Assembly (NCBI RefSeq): GCF_030817595.1
Contig: NZ_JAUSZN010000001.1
Span: 6,312,001 to 6,376,000, forward strand
Direction of reading: 5' to 3'
Length of the DNA: 64,000 nt
Source: Neobacillus niacini
GTDB lineage: Bacteria; Bacillota; Bacilli; Bacillales; Cytobacillaceae
The notes below the pieces were generated by a model. The model was not told the origin of the DNA, did not search any database, and saw nothing but the letters and a program-made list of their open reading frames with translations. Shown here piece by piece: positions 8,840 to 17,477 of the stretch. Both the position numbers and the translations under genes were made by a program. Each line of letters begins with the position of its first letter. The first letter of the stretch is position 1.

Positions 8840-8868
8840 ACCCTTCTCTTCAAAGAAGGGTTTCTTTA
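8840..8868 (+). terminator. Hairpin with T-rich tail (terminator of yphA or 5' hairpin of der mRNA)
   Basis: ACCCTTCT (8840-8847) pairs with AGAAGGGT (8854-8861) and is followed by TTCTTT. For transcripts from yphA it is a terminator. For the promoter just upstream it would be the very 5' end of the message. Confidence 0.7.
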
Positions 8869-8972
8869 TCATTAGTACGCAATACTTAATTATATAAATT
8901 GAGTTTCTCTGCTTTAACGATAATAATAACAAAATAATTGATAATGATATGGATGAAAGGATGGCGATTATA

Positions 8973-10283
8973 ATGGTAAAACCTGTTATAGCCATTGTAG
9001 GAAGACCAAATGTTGGGAAATCAACTATTTTCAACAGAATTGTTGGAGAGAGAATTTCCATTGTTGAGGATATTCCAGGAGTGACCCGCGATCGAATTTA
9101 TAGCTCAGGGGAATGGTTGACACATGATTTTAATGTAATTGATACGGGTGGTATTGATATCGGCGATGAACCGTTTCTTGAGCAAATTCGGCAGCAGGCT
9201 GAAGTAGCTATTGACGAAGCAGATGTTATCATTTTTCTAACAAATGGGAGAGAAGGGGTAACAGCTGCAGACGAAGAAGTAGCAAAGATTTTATATAAAT
9301 CAAAAAAACCAATCGTATTAGCTGTTAATAAAATTGATAATCCTGAAATGCGTGAGCAAATCTATGATTTTTACTCTTTAGGATTCGGTGAACCTATACC
9401 AGTATCCGGCTCTCATGGTCTTGGATTGGGTGATCTATTAGATGAGGCAGCTAAACATTTCCCTAAGAATAAGGGACAGGATTATGATGCTGATACCATT
9501 AAATTTTCTTTAATAGGCCGGCCTAATGTTGGGAAGTCATCATTAGTCAATGCCATTCTAGGTGAAGACCGAGTCATTGTAAGTGATATTGCTGGTACAA
9601 CAAGAGATGCTGTGGATTCTCCTTATACATATAATGGCGATAAGTATGTCATTATTGATACGGCTGGAATGCGGAAAAAAGGAAAAGTCTATGAGAGTAC
9701 CGAAAAATATAGTGTTCTTCGTGCCTTAAGGGCAATAGAGCGGTCTGATGTTGTTTTAGTTGTCATTAATGCCGAAGAAGGAATCATTGAACAGGATAAG
9801 AAAATTGCCGGGTATGCACATGAAGCTGGACGGGCAATAGTAATTGTCGTCAATAAGTGGGATGCGGTTGAAAAAGATGAAAAAACAATGAAGGAACTTG
9901 AACAAAAAATTAGAGAGCATTTTCTCTTCTTAAGTTACGCTCCAATTGTTTTCTTATCTGCAAAGACGAAAAAACGTATTCATACGCTACTGCCAATGAT
10001 CAATACTGCTAGTGAAAACCATGCAATGCGCGTTGAAACAAGCGTCTTAAATGATATAATTATGGATGCGGTAGCGATGAATCCAACACCAACCGATAAA
10101 GGGCGTCGATTGAAGATTTATTACACCACGCAAGTAGCGGTGAAACCGCCAACCTTTGTGGTTTTTGTTAACGAACCAGAATTACTGCATTTCTCTTATG
10201 AGCGCTTCTTAGAAAATCGAATCCGAGAAGCATTTGGATTCGAGGGAACCCCGATAAAAATTTATGCAAGAGAAAGAAAATAA
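8973..10283 (+). CDS. der: Ribosome-assembly GTPase Der (EngA)
   Basis: Essential GTPase acting in 50S maturation. Two tandem G domains are seen: the first P-loop GRPNVGKS at residues 10-17 with DTGGI, and a second GRPNVGKS near residue 183 with DTAGM and NKWD, followed by the KH-like C-terminal domain ([20 protein letters not shown]). Starting at ATG 8973 gives [13 protein letters not shown] and 436 residues, the length usual in Bacillus; the in-frame ATG at 8949 would add eight residues absent from relatives. gpsA follows after 22 bases. Confidence 0.97.
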   Translation: MVKPVIAIVGRPNVGKSTIFNRIVGERISIVEDIPGVTRDRIYSSGEWLTHDFNVIDTGGIDIGDEPFLEQIRQQAEVAIDEADVIIFLTNGREGVTAADEEVAKILYKSKKPIVLAVNKIDNPEMREQIYDFYSLGFGEPIPVSGSHGLGLGDLLDEAAKHFPKNKGQDYDADTIKFSLIGRPNVGKSSLVNAILGEDRVIVSDIAGTTRDAVDSPYTYNGDKYVIIDTAGMRKKGKVYESTEKYSVLRALRAIERSDVVLVVINAEEGIIEQDKKIAGYAHEAGRAIVIVVNKWDAVEKDEKTMKELEQKIREHFLFLSYAPIVFLSAKTKKRIHTLLPMINTASENHAMRVETSVLNDIIMDAVAMNPTPTDKGRRLKIYYTTQVAVKPPTFVVFVNEPELLHFSYERFLENRIREAFGFEGTPIKIYARERK

Positions 10284-10305
10284 TTTTACGGTGGGAGTGA
10301 GCTAA

Positions 10306-11361
10306 ATGCAGGAAAAAAAAGAAGCTGTAGCTGTTATTGGTGCCGGCAGCTGGGGGACTGCACTTGCGATGGTCCTCGCAGACAATGAATATGAAGTCAG
10401 GTTATGGAGCCATAATGAATCCCAAGTTCAAGAGATAAATCAGTTCCATACAAATAAGAAATACTTGCCAGAAATCAGTCTGCCTGAATTGATTGTTGGT
10501 TATGCGTCATTAAGTGACGCTTTAGCCGGAATCAAAACGGTGATATTAGCGGTACCAACGAAAGCCATTCGTGAAGTACTTGGGAAAATACGTATAGTTC
10601 AAAACTCACCATTGACTATTGCGCATGTTAGTAAAGGGATTGAGCCTGATTCCCTTTTGAGAATTTCAGAACTGATAGCAGAAGAAATGCCAAGTGAGCT
10701 TTTAAAAGCAGTGGTAGTCCTCTCAGGTCCAAGCCACGCTGAGGAAGTTAGCCTTAGACACCCAACAACTGTGACCGTTTCGTCAGAAAGTATGGCTGCG
10801 GCTGAAGAAATACAAGATTTGTTTATTAACCATAATTTTCGAGTCTATACAAATCCAGATGTTATAGGAGTGGAAATTGGCGGAGCATTAAAGAATATTA
10901 TTGCGCTGGCTGCCGGAATAACGGACGGGCTGGGGTATGGTGATAACGCCAAAGCTGCTTTAATAACCCGAGGCTTAGCTGAAATCGCGCGACTTGGAAC
11001 AAAAATGGGAGCTAACCCTTTAACATTTTCCGGTTTAGCGGGAATTGGGGACTTAATTGTAACTTGTACAAGTGTCCATTCTCGGAACTGGAGGGCGGGT
11101 AATCTACTTGGTAAAGGGAAAAATCTTGATGAGGTTCTCGATAATATGGGAATGGTTGTTGAAGGTGTAAGGACCACAAAAGCAGCTTATCAGCTTGCCC
11201 AAAAGTATAATGTCAGCATGCCAATCACATTTGCTTTATATGATGTTTTATTTAATGGGAAAAATGCGAAAAATGCAGTTGATGTATTAATGGCACGTGG
11301 GAAAACTCACGAAATGGAAGATTTAGTAAATATTCTTGAAGAAAGAAACCTTGAAGAATAA
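10306..11361 (+). CDS. gpsA: NAD(P)-dependent glycerol-3-phosphate dehydrogenase
   Basis: Reduces dihydroxyacetone phosphate to sn-glycerol-3-phosphate, the backbone for phospholipids. The Rossmann motif GAGSWGTA is at residues 12-19. The conserved GPSHAEEV and the active-site lysine in [16 protein letters not shown] are present, as are TRGLAE and [16 protein letters not shown]. Its 351 residues are a few more than the 345 of B. subtilis, from a short N-terminal MQEKKEA and a C-terminal tail. GGTGGGAGTGAGC precedes the ATG. It is probably co-transcribed with der. Confidence 0.97.
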   Translation: MQEKKEAVAVIGAGSWGTALAMVLADNEYEVRLWSHNESQVQEINQFHTNKKYLPEISLPELIVGYASLSDALAGIKTVILAVPTKAIREVLGKIRIVQNSPLTIAHVSKGIEPDSLLRISELIAEEMPSELLKAVVVLSGPSHAEEVSLRHPTTVTVSSESMAAAEEIQDLFINHNFRVYTNPDVIGVEIGGALKNIIALAAGITDGLGYGDNAKAALITRGLAEIARLGTKMGANPLTFSGLAGIGDLIVTCTSVHSRNWRAGNLLGKGKNLDEVLDNMGMVVEGVRTTKAAYQLAQKYNVSMPITFALYDVLFNGKNAKNAVDVLMARGKTHEMEDLVNILEERNLEE

Positions 11362-11486
11362 AAATTGTGCATTTTCACTGAAAAATAGGCATTCACCTGA
11401 GTGCGTTTCCCCACATAGTTGCATACAATGCAAGCGAAGCACACGTGTAGTATGAACCTAAATGTTTGGGTAATTTAGTCACTAAG

Positions 11487-11528
11487 ACTGAAGTAAGGAA
11501 CTCGCCCCTCTTTACTTCAGTTTTTTTA
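11487..11528 (+). terminator. Intrinsic terminator ending the gpsA transcript
   Basis: ACTGAAGTAAGG at 11487-11498 pairs with CTTTACTTCAGT at 11510-11521, with T-tract to 11527. It lies 125 bases past the gpsA stop, leaving a long 3' untranslated region. Confidence 0.85.
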
Positions 11529-11535
11529 TGTTATA

Positions 11536-11959
11536 GGCTGTGTTAAATTCGCAGTTGATTTACGCTCCACTAAGGAAAGCTTCTTTGAATAATCACCGCA
11601 GTGACAGGCGGTCTTTTCCTGTCACGAGGCGCTACGCTTTCCGCGAGCTCGCCCGTGAGCCTGTCTAGCTACAGCGCCTAGCCCCTCGAGTCGCTTCGGT
11701 CCTGACGATGAAGTCAAAGAGCGACTTCAACGCCAGGCCCTCCAGCGCTTGTCGGGTCTGGACAAGGCGCTTCCGCTTTTCCCTCTCCTCGGTCGTTCCG
11801 ACCTGCGGGGTCTCACTCAGCTCGTTCATCCCGCAGGACTTTGAATTTACTTCCTCGAATAATCACCGCACGAAGAAAATGCGATAGCATTTTCGAGGAT
11901 CGAGCGCCTTCCGCTCCAATCAACAGGTTCTAAAACCAACAGTCTTCGTTAACACAGCC
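11536..11959. repeat. 424-bp nested repeat element (MITE-like)
   Basis: The outermost ends are 11-bp perfect inverted repeats, GGCTGTGTTAA (11536-11546) and TTAACACAGCC (11949-11959). Inside is a second element bounded by GTTGATTTACGCTCC and CGCTCCAATCAACAGG (about 11552-11927), related to the repeat inside the IS at 2484-2619. Inside that is a third unit, CTGTCTAGCTACAGCGCC ... GACAAGGCGCTTCCGCTTTT (about 11670-11780), of the family also at 15472, 34220 and 47509. A 14-base direct repeat, GAATAATCACCGCA, occurs at 11587 and 11857. No open reading frame of interest. No transposase is present, so any movement would need one in trans. Confidence 0.65.
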
Positions 11960-12035
11960 ATGTAATAAAATAAAACCTTTTTATGAAATGGTTCTGCTAT
12001 GTTATAATAGCTTTCGGAATAAAGGGGGTGTCCTG

Positions 12036-12221
12036 ATGTCACCAGGTATGTTGAAAATGTGGATATCGATTGCAGGGATGGGACTTATGTTTCTTGCTAT
12101 TATTACAATTTATTTGAGCCGTTATAAATTAACAGGAGTGCTAAAGTTTTTTACAGCGGTCCTTGCTTACATTTTTTTAATCATTTCGGGAATTACGTTG
12201 TTTATTGTACTTTTTACATAA
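12036..12221 (+). CDS. yphE: Small membrane protein YphE (DUF2768 family)
   Basis: A 61-residue protein with two hydrophobic segments (MWISIAGMGLMFLAIITIYL and a second from VLKFFTAVLAYIFLIISG), as in the DUF2768 family found upstream of yphF and spoIVA in spore formers. The start at ATG 12036 follows AAAGGGGGTGTCCTG; an in-frame start at 11988 would fall in the promoter region. TATAAT at 12003-12008 may be the -10. Function unknown; the location suggests a sporulation link, which is inference. Confidence 0.8.
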   Translation: MSPGMLKMWISIAGMGLMFLAIITIYLSRYKLTGVLKFFTAVLAYIFLIISGITLFIVLFT

Positions 12222-12251
12222 ATACAGAAAAAAGAAAAATTAGGTGATTGT

Positions 12252-12962
12252 ATGAATTGGAAGGCCATTGTGTCATTGCTAGTTCTAACTTCTTTGTTTT
12301 TAACAGGATGTATGTATCCATCTGAGAAATTAGCGGAAAATCAAATCCCTTATACAGACCAAATCGCTGCAGTTCAACAAGCGGTAAATTCTTTTAGGGA
12401 GGATAATGGTGGAATCTTGCCGATAAAAACAAGAGATGCTGTTACTCCAATCTATCAAAAATACCCAATAGATTTCAAAAAAATTGCTCCCAAATATATC
12501 TCAGAGCCCCCAGGGAACGCCTTTGAAAGCGGTGGGATCTTTCAATATGTCCTTGTAGATGTTGAAACCAACGCAACCGTAAAACTATTGGACCTGAGAA
12601 TGGCTGATACCATTCGTGATATTAATTTGAGAATTAAATCCACTGGCTACCCGCCCTATAAAGAAAAACTTGCTGATAATGTTTATACAATTGATTTTAA
12701 AGCATTGGGGTATAAGCAGGAGCCATATGCCATTAGTCCATACTCTAATCAAAATCTGCCGTTTGTAGTAACGACAGACGCAGAAGTCTACGTCGATTAC
12801 CGTCTAGATTTATTTCAGGAGTTAAAGAAAAAGGACAAGAAGGTAATGCCAGGCGAGGATATTCGTAATTTTCTTGTAGAGGATTCAATGTTTGTTCCCG
12901 CCTATTCATTACCGTATACAGTGGATCCTGAGTCTAACGAACCGGTTTTTTTAAAGCAATAA
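12252..12962 (+). CDS. yphF: Lipoprotein YphF
   Basis: A 236-residue lipoprotein with signal peptide MNWKAIVSLLVLTSLFLTGC, lipobox LTGC with Cys20 as the lipid-modified residue, so it should be anchored outside the membrane. The mature part begins MYPSEKLAENQ and has no motif I can assign. Same position and length class as B. subtilis YphF, directly after yphE and upstream of spoIVA. Function unknown. A long terminator follows at 12981. Confidence 0.82.
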   Translation: MNWKAIVSLLVLTSLFLTGCMYPSEKLAENQIPYTDQIAAVQQAVNSFREDNGGILPIKTRDAVTPIYQKYPIDFKKIAPKYISEPPGNAFESGGIFQYVLVDVETNATVKLLDLRMADTIRDINLRIKSTGYPPYKEKLADNVYTIDFKALGYKQEPYAISPYSNQNLPFVVTTDAEVYVDYRLDLFQELKKKDKKVMPGEDIRNFLVEDSMFVPAYSLPYTVDPESNEPVFLKQ

Positions 12963-12980
12963 GTAATATCAAATAGTCAT

Positions 12981-13028
12981 AACCCTTCTCCTTCGAAATA
13001 TATTGTAGGAGAAGGGTTTTTTTTGGGG
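12981..13028 (+). terminator. Strong intrinsic terminator after yphF
   Basis: AACCCTTCTCCT at 12981-12992 and AGGAGAAGGGTT pair perfectly (12 bp), followed by about nine T residues. Confidence 0.92.
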
Positions 13029-13190
13029 CACATGAATGCCTTATTTCAATTAGGTTAAAGACATGCGGTTTAGGAGTCTCTCCCGTGTTACTTTACCATA
13101 AACCCTCATTCAATCAACTGTTCAGACACAACAGATACTAGCATATTCAAGGAATAAATAGTTAAGGGGGTAAAAATATTTTTAAAAACT

Positions 13191-13221
13191 GTCATAAGAA
13201 TGTAGGACAACGTCATAAATA
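13191..13221 (+). promoter_or_regulatory. Candidate SigE promoter of spoIVA, with palindromes downstream
   Basis: GTCATAA at 13191-13197 resembles the SigE -35, and CATAAATA at 13214-13221 a SigE -10 (6 of 8 against CATACAAT), with a 16-base gap. spoIVA is transcribed by SigE in B. subtilis. Two inverted repeats overlap or follow: GGACAA ... TTGTCC (13205-13231) and the perfect 14-mer GGATAATATTATCC (13246-13259). Confidence 0.35.
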
Positions 13222-13289
13222 TATATTGTCCAAAAATATCTTGATGGATAATATTATCCCACTTTACTCTATGATCGGGAGGGGATCAC

Positions 13290-14768
13290 TTGGAAAAGGT
13301 TGATATTTTCAAAGATATTGCCGAAAGAACCGGCGGTGATATTTATTTAGGAGTAGTAGGTGCTGTAAGAACTGGAAAATCCACATTTATTAAGAAATTT
13401 ATGGAGCTTGTGGTTTTACCCAATATAGACAATGAAGCAGAGAGATCTCGAACAGTGGATGAGCTTCCTCAAAGTGCAGCAGGGAAAACAATCATGACAA
13501 CTGAGCCCAAGTTCGTTCCGAATCAAGCTGCTAGTGTCCATGTTGACGAAGGACTTAATGTTAATATTAGATTAGTTGATTGTGTCGGTTACACGGTTCC
13601 AGGTGCTAAAGGGTATGAGGATGAAAATGGTCCGAGGATGATTACGACTCCTTGGTATGAAGAGCCTATCCCATTCCATGAAGCTGCTGAAATTGGAACT
13701 AGGAAAGTCATTCAAGAGCATTCTACCATTGGTGTAGTGGTGACTACTGACGGCACAATTGGCGAAATACCAAGAAGTAATTATATCGAAGCTGAGGAAA
13801 GAGTGATAAATGAGCTTAAGGAAGTGGGCAAACCGTTTATTATGGTTGTTAACAGCGCGCAACCATATCATCCAAGCACGGAAACACTCAGATCCAGCTT
13901 AGCAGAAAAGTATGACATTCCTGTGCTGGCAATGAGTGTTGAAAGCATGCGTGACAGTGATGTTCTTAATGTTCTTAGAGAGGCTCTTTACGAGTTCCCA
14001 GTGCTCGAGGTTAATGTTAACCTTCCTAGCTGGGTAATGGTATTGAGAGAGAATCACTGGCTGCGTGAAAGCTATCAAGAAGCAGTTAAAGAAACGGTTA
14101 AAGATATCAAGAGATTAAGAGATGTTGACCGGGTCGTGCAGCAATTCAGCGATTTTGACTATATTGAGAGGGCGGGATTAGCCGGAATAGAAATGGGTCA
14201 AGGGGTTGCGGAAATCGACTTATTTGCTCCAGACGAACTTTACGATGATATCTTAAAAGAAATCGTGGGAGTAGAAATTAGGGGGAAAGACCATCTTCTT
14301 GAACTTATGCAGGATTTTGCACATGCCAAAGCGGAATATGATCATATTTCTGATGCGTTAAGAATGGTGAAGCAAACTGGTTACGGTATTGCATCACCAT
14401 CGCTTTCAGATATGAGCCTTGAAGAACCTGAAATTATCCGTCAAGGTGCAAGGTTTGGAGTAAGGCTGCGAGCAGTAGCTCCATCAATCCATATGATTAA
14501 GGTGGATGTGGAATCTGAGTTTGCTCCAATAATCGGAACAGAAAAGCAAAGTGAAGAGCTGGTTCGGTACTTAATGCAGGATTTCGAGGATGATCCACTG
14601 TCCATCTGGAATTCAGATATTTTTGGACGCTCATTAAGCTCCATCGTTAGGGAAGGTATTCAAGCAAAACTATCCCTAATGCCAGAGAATGCAAGATATA
14701 AACTAAAAGAAACATTAGAGAGAATCATAAACGAAGGATCTGGCGGTTTGATTGCAATAATACTTTAG
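13290..14768 (+). CDS. spoIVA: Stage IV sporulation protein A (spore coat basement ATPase)
   Basis: SpoIVA coats the forespore outer surface and polymerises with ATP hydrolysis to form the base of the coat. All 492 residues are present, the length seen in Bacillus. It has Walker A GAVRTGKST (24-32), the GTPase-like VRLVDCVGYTVPGAKGYED region, and the conserved C-terminal end LIAIIL. The start is TTG at 13290, after GGGAGGGGATCAC, giving MEKVDIFKDIAERTGGDIYL, the highly conserved beginning. Single-gene transcript, with a terminator right after the stop. Confidence 0.98.
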   Translation: MEKVDIFKDIAERTGGDIYLGVVGAVRTGKSTFIKKFMELVVLPNIDNEAERSRTVDELPQSAAGKTIMTTEPKFVPNQAASVHVDEGLNVNIRLVDCVGYTVPGAKGYEDENGPRMITTPWYEEPIPFHEAAEIGTRKVIQEHSTIGVVVTTDGTIGEIPRSNYIEAEERVINELKEVGKPFIMVVNSAQPYHPSTETLRSSLAEKYDIPVLAMSVESMRDSDVLNVLREALYEFPVLEVNVNLPSWVMVLRENHWLRESYQEAVKETVKDIKRLRDVDRVVQQFSDFDYIERAGLAGIEMGQGVAEIDLFAPDELYDDILKEIVGVEIRGKDHLLELMQDFAHAKAEYDHISDALRMVKQTGYGIASPSLSDMSLEEPEIIRQGARFGVRLRAVAPSIHMIKVDVESEFAPIIGTEKQSEELVRYLMQDFEDDPLSIWNSDIFGRSLSSIVREGIQAKLSLMPENARYKLKETLERIINEGSGGLIAIIL

Positions 14769-14774
14769 TTCTGG

Positions 14775-14798
14775 AGACTCCGATTTGGAGTCTTTTTT
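14775..14798 (+). terminator. Terminator of spoIVA
   Basis: AGACTCC at 14775-14781, loop GATTT, GGAGTCT at 14787-14793, then six T residues. Confidence 0.88.
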
Positions 14799-15127
14799 CT
14801 ATTTTTACAAAAAACAACAACCCAGTTAGTCAAAAAAAGGAGAAATTTGTAGAAATGAAGAAAAGATTACCATTATTTCATGAAATATTCTTGATAAGCG
14901 TAAATGATTGTGATAATCTTTTAACAGACTTACGTCTAGTGCTAAAACCTTTACATAATAAGGTTTTTATTAAAAAGTAGATTAAATGATCAAAAACAGT
15001 AATTTTTAATTACTTTGCCAATAAAACCGCGCTATGACGTATAGAAATAAGAAAAATTGTTTAGAAATGTAGATAAGTAATCTTATTTACGATTCTTAAC
15101 TTATATTATTGGGAGGAGGTGAATAGC
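14799..15127 (+). promoter_or_regulatory. AT-rich hbs upstream region with candidate promoter and hairpin
   Basis: About 330 bases without a credible gene. A possible SigA promoter TTGATA - 17 - TAATCT lies at 14891-14919. Downstream, AAAACCTT (14944-14951) pairs with AAGGTTTT (14960-14967), followed by TATT. A second weak promoter TTGCCA - 19 - TATAGA is at 15015-15045. B. subtilis hbs also has more than one promoter and a long leader. The hbs Shine-Dalgarno GGGAGGAGGTG ends at 15121. Confidence 0.35.
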
Positions 15128-15400
15128 ATGAACAAGACAGAACTAATTAACGCAGTTGCAGAAGCAAGCGAACTTTCTAAAAAAGACGCTACAAAAGCAG
15201 TTGATGCTGTTTTTGATTCAATTCTAGATGCTTTGAAAAATGGTGATAAAGTCCAATTAATCGGTTTTGGTAACTTCGAAGTACGCGAACGTGCAGCACG
15301 TAAAGGACGTAATCCTCAAACTGGTGAGGAAATCGAAATTGGTGCAAGCAAAGTTCCTGCTTTCAAACCAGGTAAAGCGCTTAAAGATGCAGTAAAATAA
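15128..15400 (+). CDS. hbs: HU-type DNA-binding protein HBsu
   Basis: Essential histone-like nucleoid protein. The 90 residues starting [20 protein letters not shown] contain the dimerisation helices, [20 protein letters not shown] with the DNA-bending arm, and the end [18 protein letters not shown] at 15128 follows GGGAGGAGGTGAATAGC; an upstream in-frame GTG at 15119 would overlap the ribosome site. A strong terminator at 15424 suggests a monocistronic message. Confidence 0.98.
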   Translation: MNKTELINAVAEASELSKKDATKAVDAVFDSILDALKNGDKVQLIGFGNFEVRERAARKGRNPQTGEEIEIGASKVPAFKPGKALKDAVK

Positions 15401-15423
15401 TTACATAAATTTATTGCTTCGGC

Positions 15424-15460
15424 AAAAAGGTCATGGTAACACTCCATGACCTTTTTTCTA
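15424..15460 (+). terminator. Terminator of hbs
   Basis: AAAAAGGTCATGG pairs with CCATGACCTTTTTT around the 7-base loop TAACACT, 13 bp in all. Confidence 0.93.
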
Positions 15461-15471
15461 TGTACTTTGAA

Positions 15472-15594
15472 CTTGTCTAGTTCCAGCGTCTAGGGGCGAC
15501 AGGCATAAGCCGCCCCCTGAAGAAGGCAAAAAACGCCTTCTTGTAGGGTTCGTCTTATGCCTGTCGCCCCTGGTCAAGCCGCTTGCACTTTTCT
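15472..15594. repeat. GC-rich structured intergenic repeat (single copy)
   Basis: Starts CTTGTCTAGTTCCAGCGTC and ends GTCAAGCCGCTTGCACTTTT. The interior holds two nested inverted repeats, GGGGCGACAGGCATAAG with CTTATGCCTGTCGCCCC, and GAAGAAGGC with GCCTTCTT. The GC content is far above that of the flanks. Relatives are at 11670, 34220 and 47509. It sits between the hbs terminator and the folE promoter. No coding capacity. Confidence 0.7.
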
Positions 15595-15606
15595 CTTTAA
15601 CCACGG

Positions 15607-15636
15607 TTGTGCTAATATGTATTTGTCATATATACT
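15607..15636 (+). promoter_or_regulatory. Candidate SigA promoter of folE-mtrB
   Basis: TTGTGC (15607-15612), 18-base spacer, TATACT (15631-15636), 29 bases before the folE start codon. Confidence 0.45.
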
Positions 15637-15664
15637 TGTTTGATACATAGTAGGGGGAATAAGC

Positions 15665-16231
15665 ATGACTGAAGTGAATCGCACGCAGATTGAGGAAGCG
15701 GTGCGTTTAATATTAATGGCGATAGGCGAAGATCCGACGAGAGAAGGTCTTCTTGATACGCCGAAACGAGTAGCAAAAATGTATGAAGAGGTTTTCAGTG
15801 GACTGAAGGAAGATCCGAAAAAACATTTCGAAACCATATTTAGTGAAGACCATGAAGAGTTAGTTCTGGTTAAGGACATCCCATTCTATTCCATGTGTGA
15901 ACATCATCTTGTACCGTTCTTTGGAAAAGCACATGTAGCATATATTCCTAAAGGCGGGCGCGTAACAGGATTAAGTAAATTAGCAAGGGCAGTGGAAGCT
16001 GTTGCTAAGAGACCTCAGCTGCAAGAGAGAATTACCTCTACCATTGCTGATAGCATGATGGAAAAATTAGACCCTCATGGAGTAATGGTGGTTGTTGAAG
16101 CGGAACATATGTGTATGACAATGCGCGGGGTAAAAAAACCTGGTTCAAAGACAGTAACAACAGCAGTTCGAGGTAATCTTGCAAATGATACCATCGCTAG
16201 ATCTGAAATACTATCGTTAATTAAGAATTAA
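15665..16231 (+). CDS. folE: GTP cyclohydrolase I
   Basis: Converts GTP to dihydroneopterin triphosphate, first step of folate synthesis. The 188 residues include the zinc ligands in [10 protein letters not shown] and [10 protein letters not shown], the [16 protein letters not shown] opening helix and the [10 protein letters not shown] segment. ATG at 15665 after TAGGGGGAATAAGC. It forms an operon with mtrB, 12 bases downstream; in B. subtilis this pair is called mtrAB. Confidence 0.97.
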   Translation: MTEVNRTQIEEAVRLILMAIGEDPTREGLLDTPKRVAKMYEEVFSGLKEDPKKHFETIFSEDHEELVLVKDIPFYSMCEHHLVPFFGKAHVAYIPKGGRVTGLSKLARAVEAVAKRPQLQERITSTIADSMMEKLDPHGVMVVVEAEHMCMTMRGVKKPGSKTVTTAVRGNLANDTIARSEILSLIKN

Positions 16232-16243
16232 TGGGGTGATACT

Positions 16244-16480
16244 ATGGAAAAAAGACAACCACAAAATAGTGACTTTGTTGTAATAAAAGCAATTGATGAT
16301 GGCGTTAATGTAATAGGTTTGACAAGAGGAACAGATACAAAATTCCATCATTCCGAAAAGCTTGATAAAGGGGAAGTATTAATCGCTCAGTTTACAGAAC
16401 ATACATCAGCTATTAAAATCAGGGGAAATGCAAAAATAATGACTCATTTTGGTGAAATGGAAAGTGAAATGAAGAAATAG
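16244..16480 (+). CDS. mtrB: Tryptophan RNA-binding attenuation protein TRAP
   Basis: Forms an 11-subunit ring that, with bound tryptophan, wraps GAG/UAG-repeat RNA and attenuates trp genes. The 78 residues contain the RNA-contacting and tryptophan-binding segments ([36 protein letters not shown]). Placed after folE as in B. subtilis. The usual target, trpEDCFBA, is not present in the aro supraoperon of this window (see findings), so the target must be elsewhere. No multi-repeat (G/U)AG site was seen within the window. Confidence 0.95.
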   Translation: MEKRQPQNSDFVVIKAIDDGVNVIGLTRGTDTKFHHSEKLDKGEVLIAQFTEHTSAIKIRGNAKIMTHFGEMESEMKK

Positions 16481-16582
16481 CCATAAATATGTTATTTAGG
16501 TGGTTATGATATTAATCATTGTTCTTTCATTACGGTGGAAATGTATTTATTTTGTGAATTACTGCCCATACATAAGCTTTTA

Positions 16583-16591
16583 TGATATAAT
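16583..16591 (+). promoter_or_regulatory. Extended -10 element upstream of hepS
   Basis: TGATATAAT matches an extended -10 (TGnTATAAT). No good -35 is visible. It is 61 bases before the hepS start. Confidence 0.45.
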
Positions 16592-16651
16592 TGTCACTGC
16601 CTTGTTTAAACAAAAGGATTGTCATAAATATATAATTTCGGGGAAGCAAGG

Positions 16652-17473
16652 GTGATTAAATTGCCAGACATTCGACAAAAGTTTACAGACATTAAGGAGC
16701 AAGTTGAGCACAAAGTATTTCATCCTTACTTGCTAAAATATATTGAAAAGCCAGTAATTGATGAAGATAAGCTGCTTATTCTCGTGTCCATTATGGATCG
16801 ACTCGAATTGTCTTACAATGAGATGAAAAATTACGCGCTGACAACTATGCTTATTCAAATTGCCCTTGATACCCATGAGCATATATCTAACGCTTCAGTA
16901 GATGAGAAAAATAGACAATTAACGGTTCTAGCTGGGGATTATTATAGCGGCTTATATTATAAATTATTAGCAGAGTCCGAAGATATCAGCATGATTAAAG
17001 AACTCTCAAAAGGAATAAAAGAAATTAATGAACATAAAATTTCGATCTATCAAAGAGAACTAAATGGAATCGAAAACTTAATGACTAGTATAAAGAAAAT
17101 TGAAAGCTCTTTACTGGTGAAATTCTCCGAATGTTTTAAAGTGGACTTGTGGAATGAGTTTATTGCTAATCTATTCTTTTTCAAGCGTTTACTTCATGAA
17201 AAAAGGCTTTTTATGGAGTCTGATAGCAGCTTAGTGTTCAAGACGTTGCAAGAATTCACCATAGCAAAAACACATCGCTCGATAAAAAATCTGTCAGATA
17301 AACAACAGAGTGATTTGCTTGTAATCTGTGATCGTTACCTAGATTCTTCAAAACAATTCCTCCTAAAAGGAATGAATCAGCTACCATATTTAAATGATAT
17401 GCTTGAAGCTAGAATTACTTCGATCATTAATGAACATCAACCAATTGTGAAAACTTTAGTGGAAGAAGGGTAA
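16652..17473 (+). CDS. hepS: Heptaprenyl diphosphate synthase component I
   Basis: Small regulatory subunit that, with HepT, makes the heptaprenyl side chain of menaquinone-7. The 273 residues match the HepS family: [19 protein letters not shown] near the start, then mainly helices, with no DDxxD motif, as expected for this subunit. The start is uncertain: GTG 16652 (GGGGAAG six bases upstream) or TTG 16661 (AAGGGTGA upstream). menG follows after 4 bases, and the order hepS-menG-hepT is conserved in Bacillus. Confidence 0.92.
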   Translation: MIKLPDIRQKFTDIKEQVEHKVFHPYLLKYIEKPVIDEDKLLILVSIMDRLELSYNEMKNYALTTMLIQIALDTHEHISNASVDEKNRQLTVLAGDYYSGLYYKLLAESEDISMIKELSKGIKEINEHKISIYQRELNGIENLMTSIKKIESSLLVKFSECFKVDLWNEFIANLFFFKRLLHEKRLFMESDSSLVFKTLQEFTIAKTHRSIKNLSDKQQSDLLVICDRYLDSSKQFLLKGMNQLPYLNDMLEARITSIINEHQPIVKTLVEEG

Positions 17474-17477
17474 GCAT

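Noticed and set aside
11536-11959. The 424-bp element as a truncated IS with transposase remnant
   Set aside because: Neither strand gives a transposase-like translation, so only MITE-like repeat structure is supported.
14855-14980. 41-codon ORF upstream of hbs (MKKRLPLFHEIFLIS...)
   Set aside because: The nearest AGGAG is 12 bases from the ATG, too far; composition is that of AT-rich non-coding DNA; part of it would form a hairpin; no family recognised.
15472-15594. The foldable repeats as a CRISPR array or tRNA
   Set aside because: No regular repeat-spacer pattern, no tRNA cloverleaf or CCA end; structure is nested inverted repeats.
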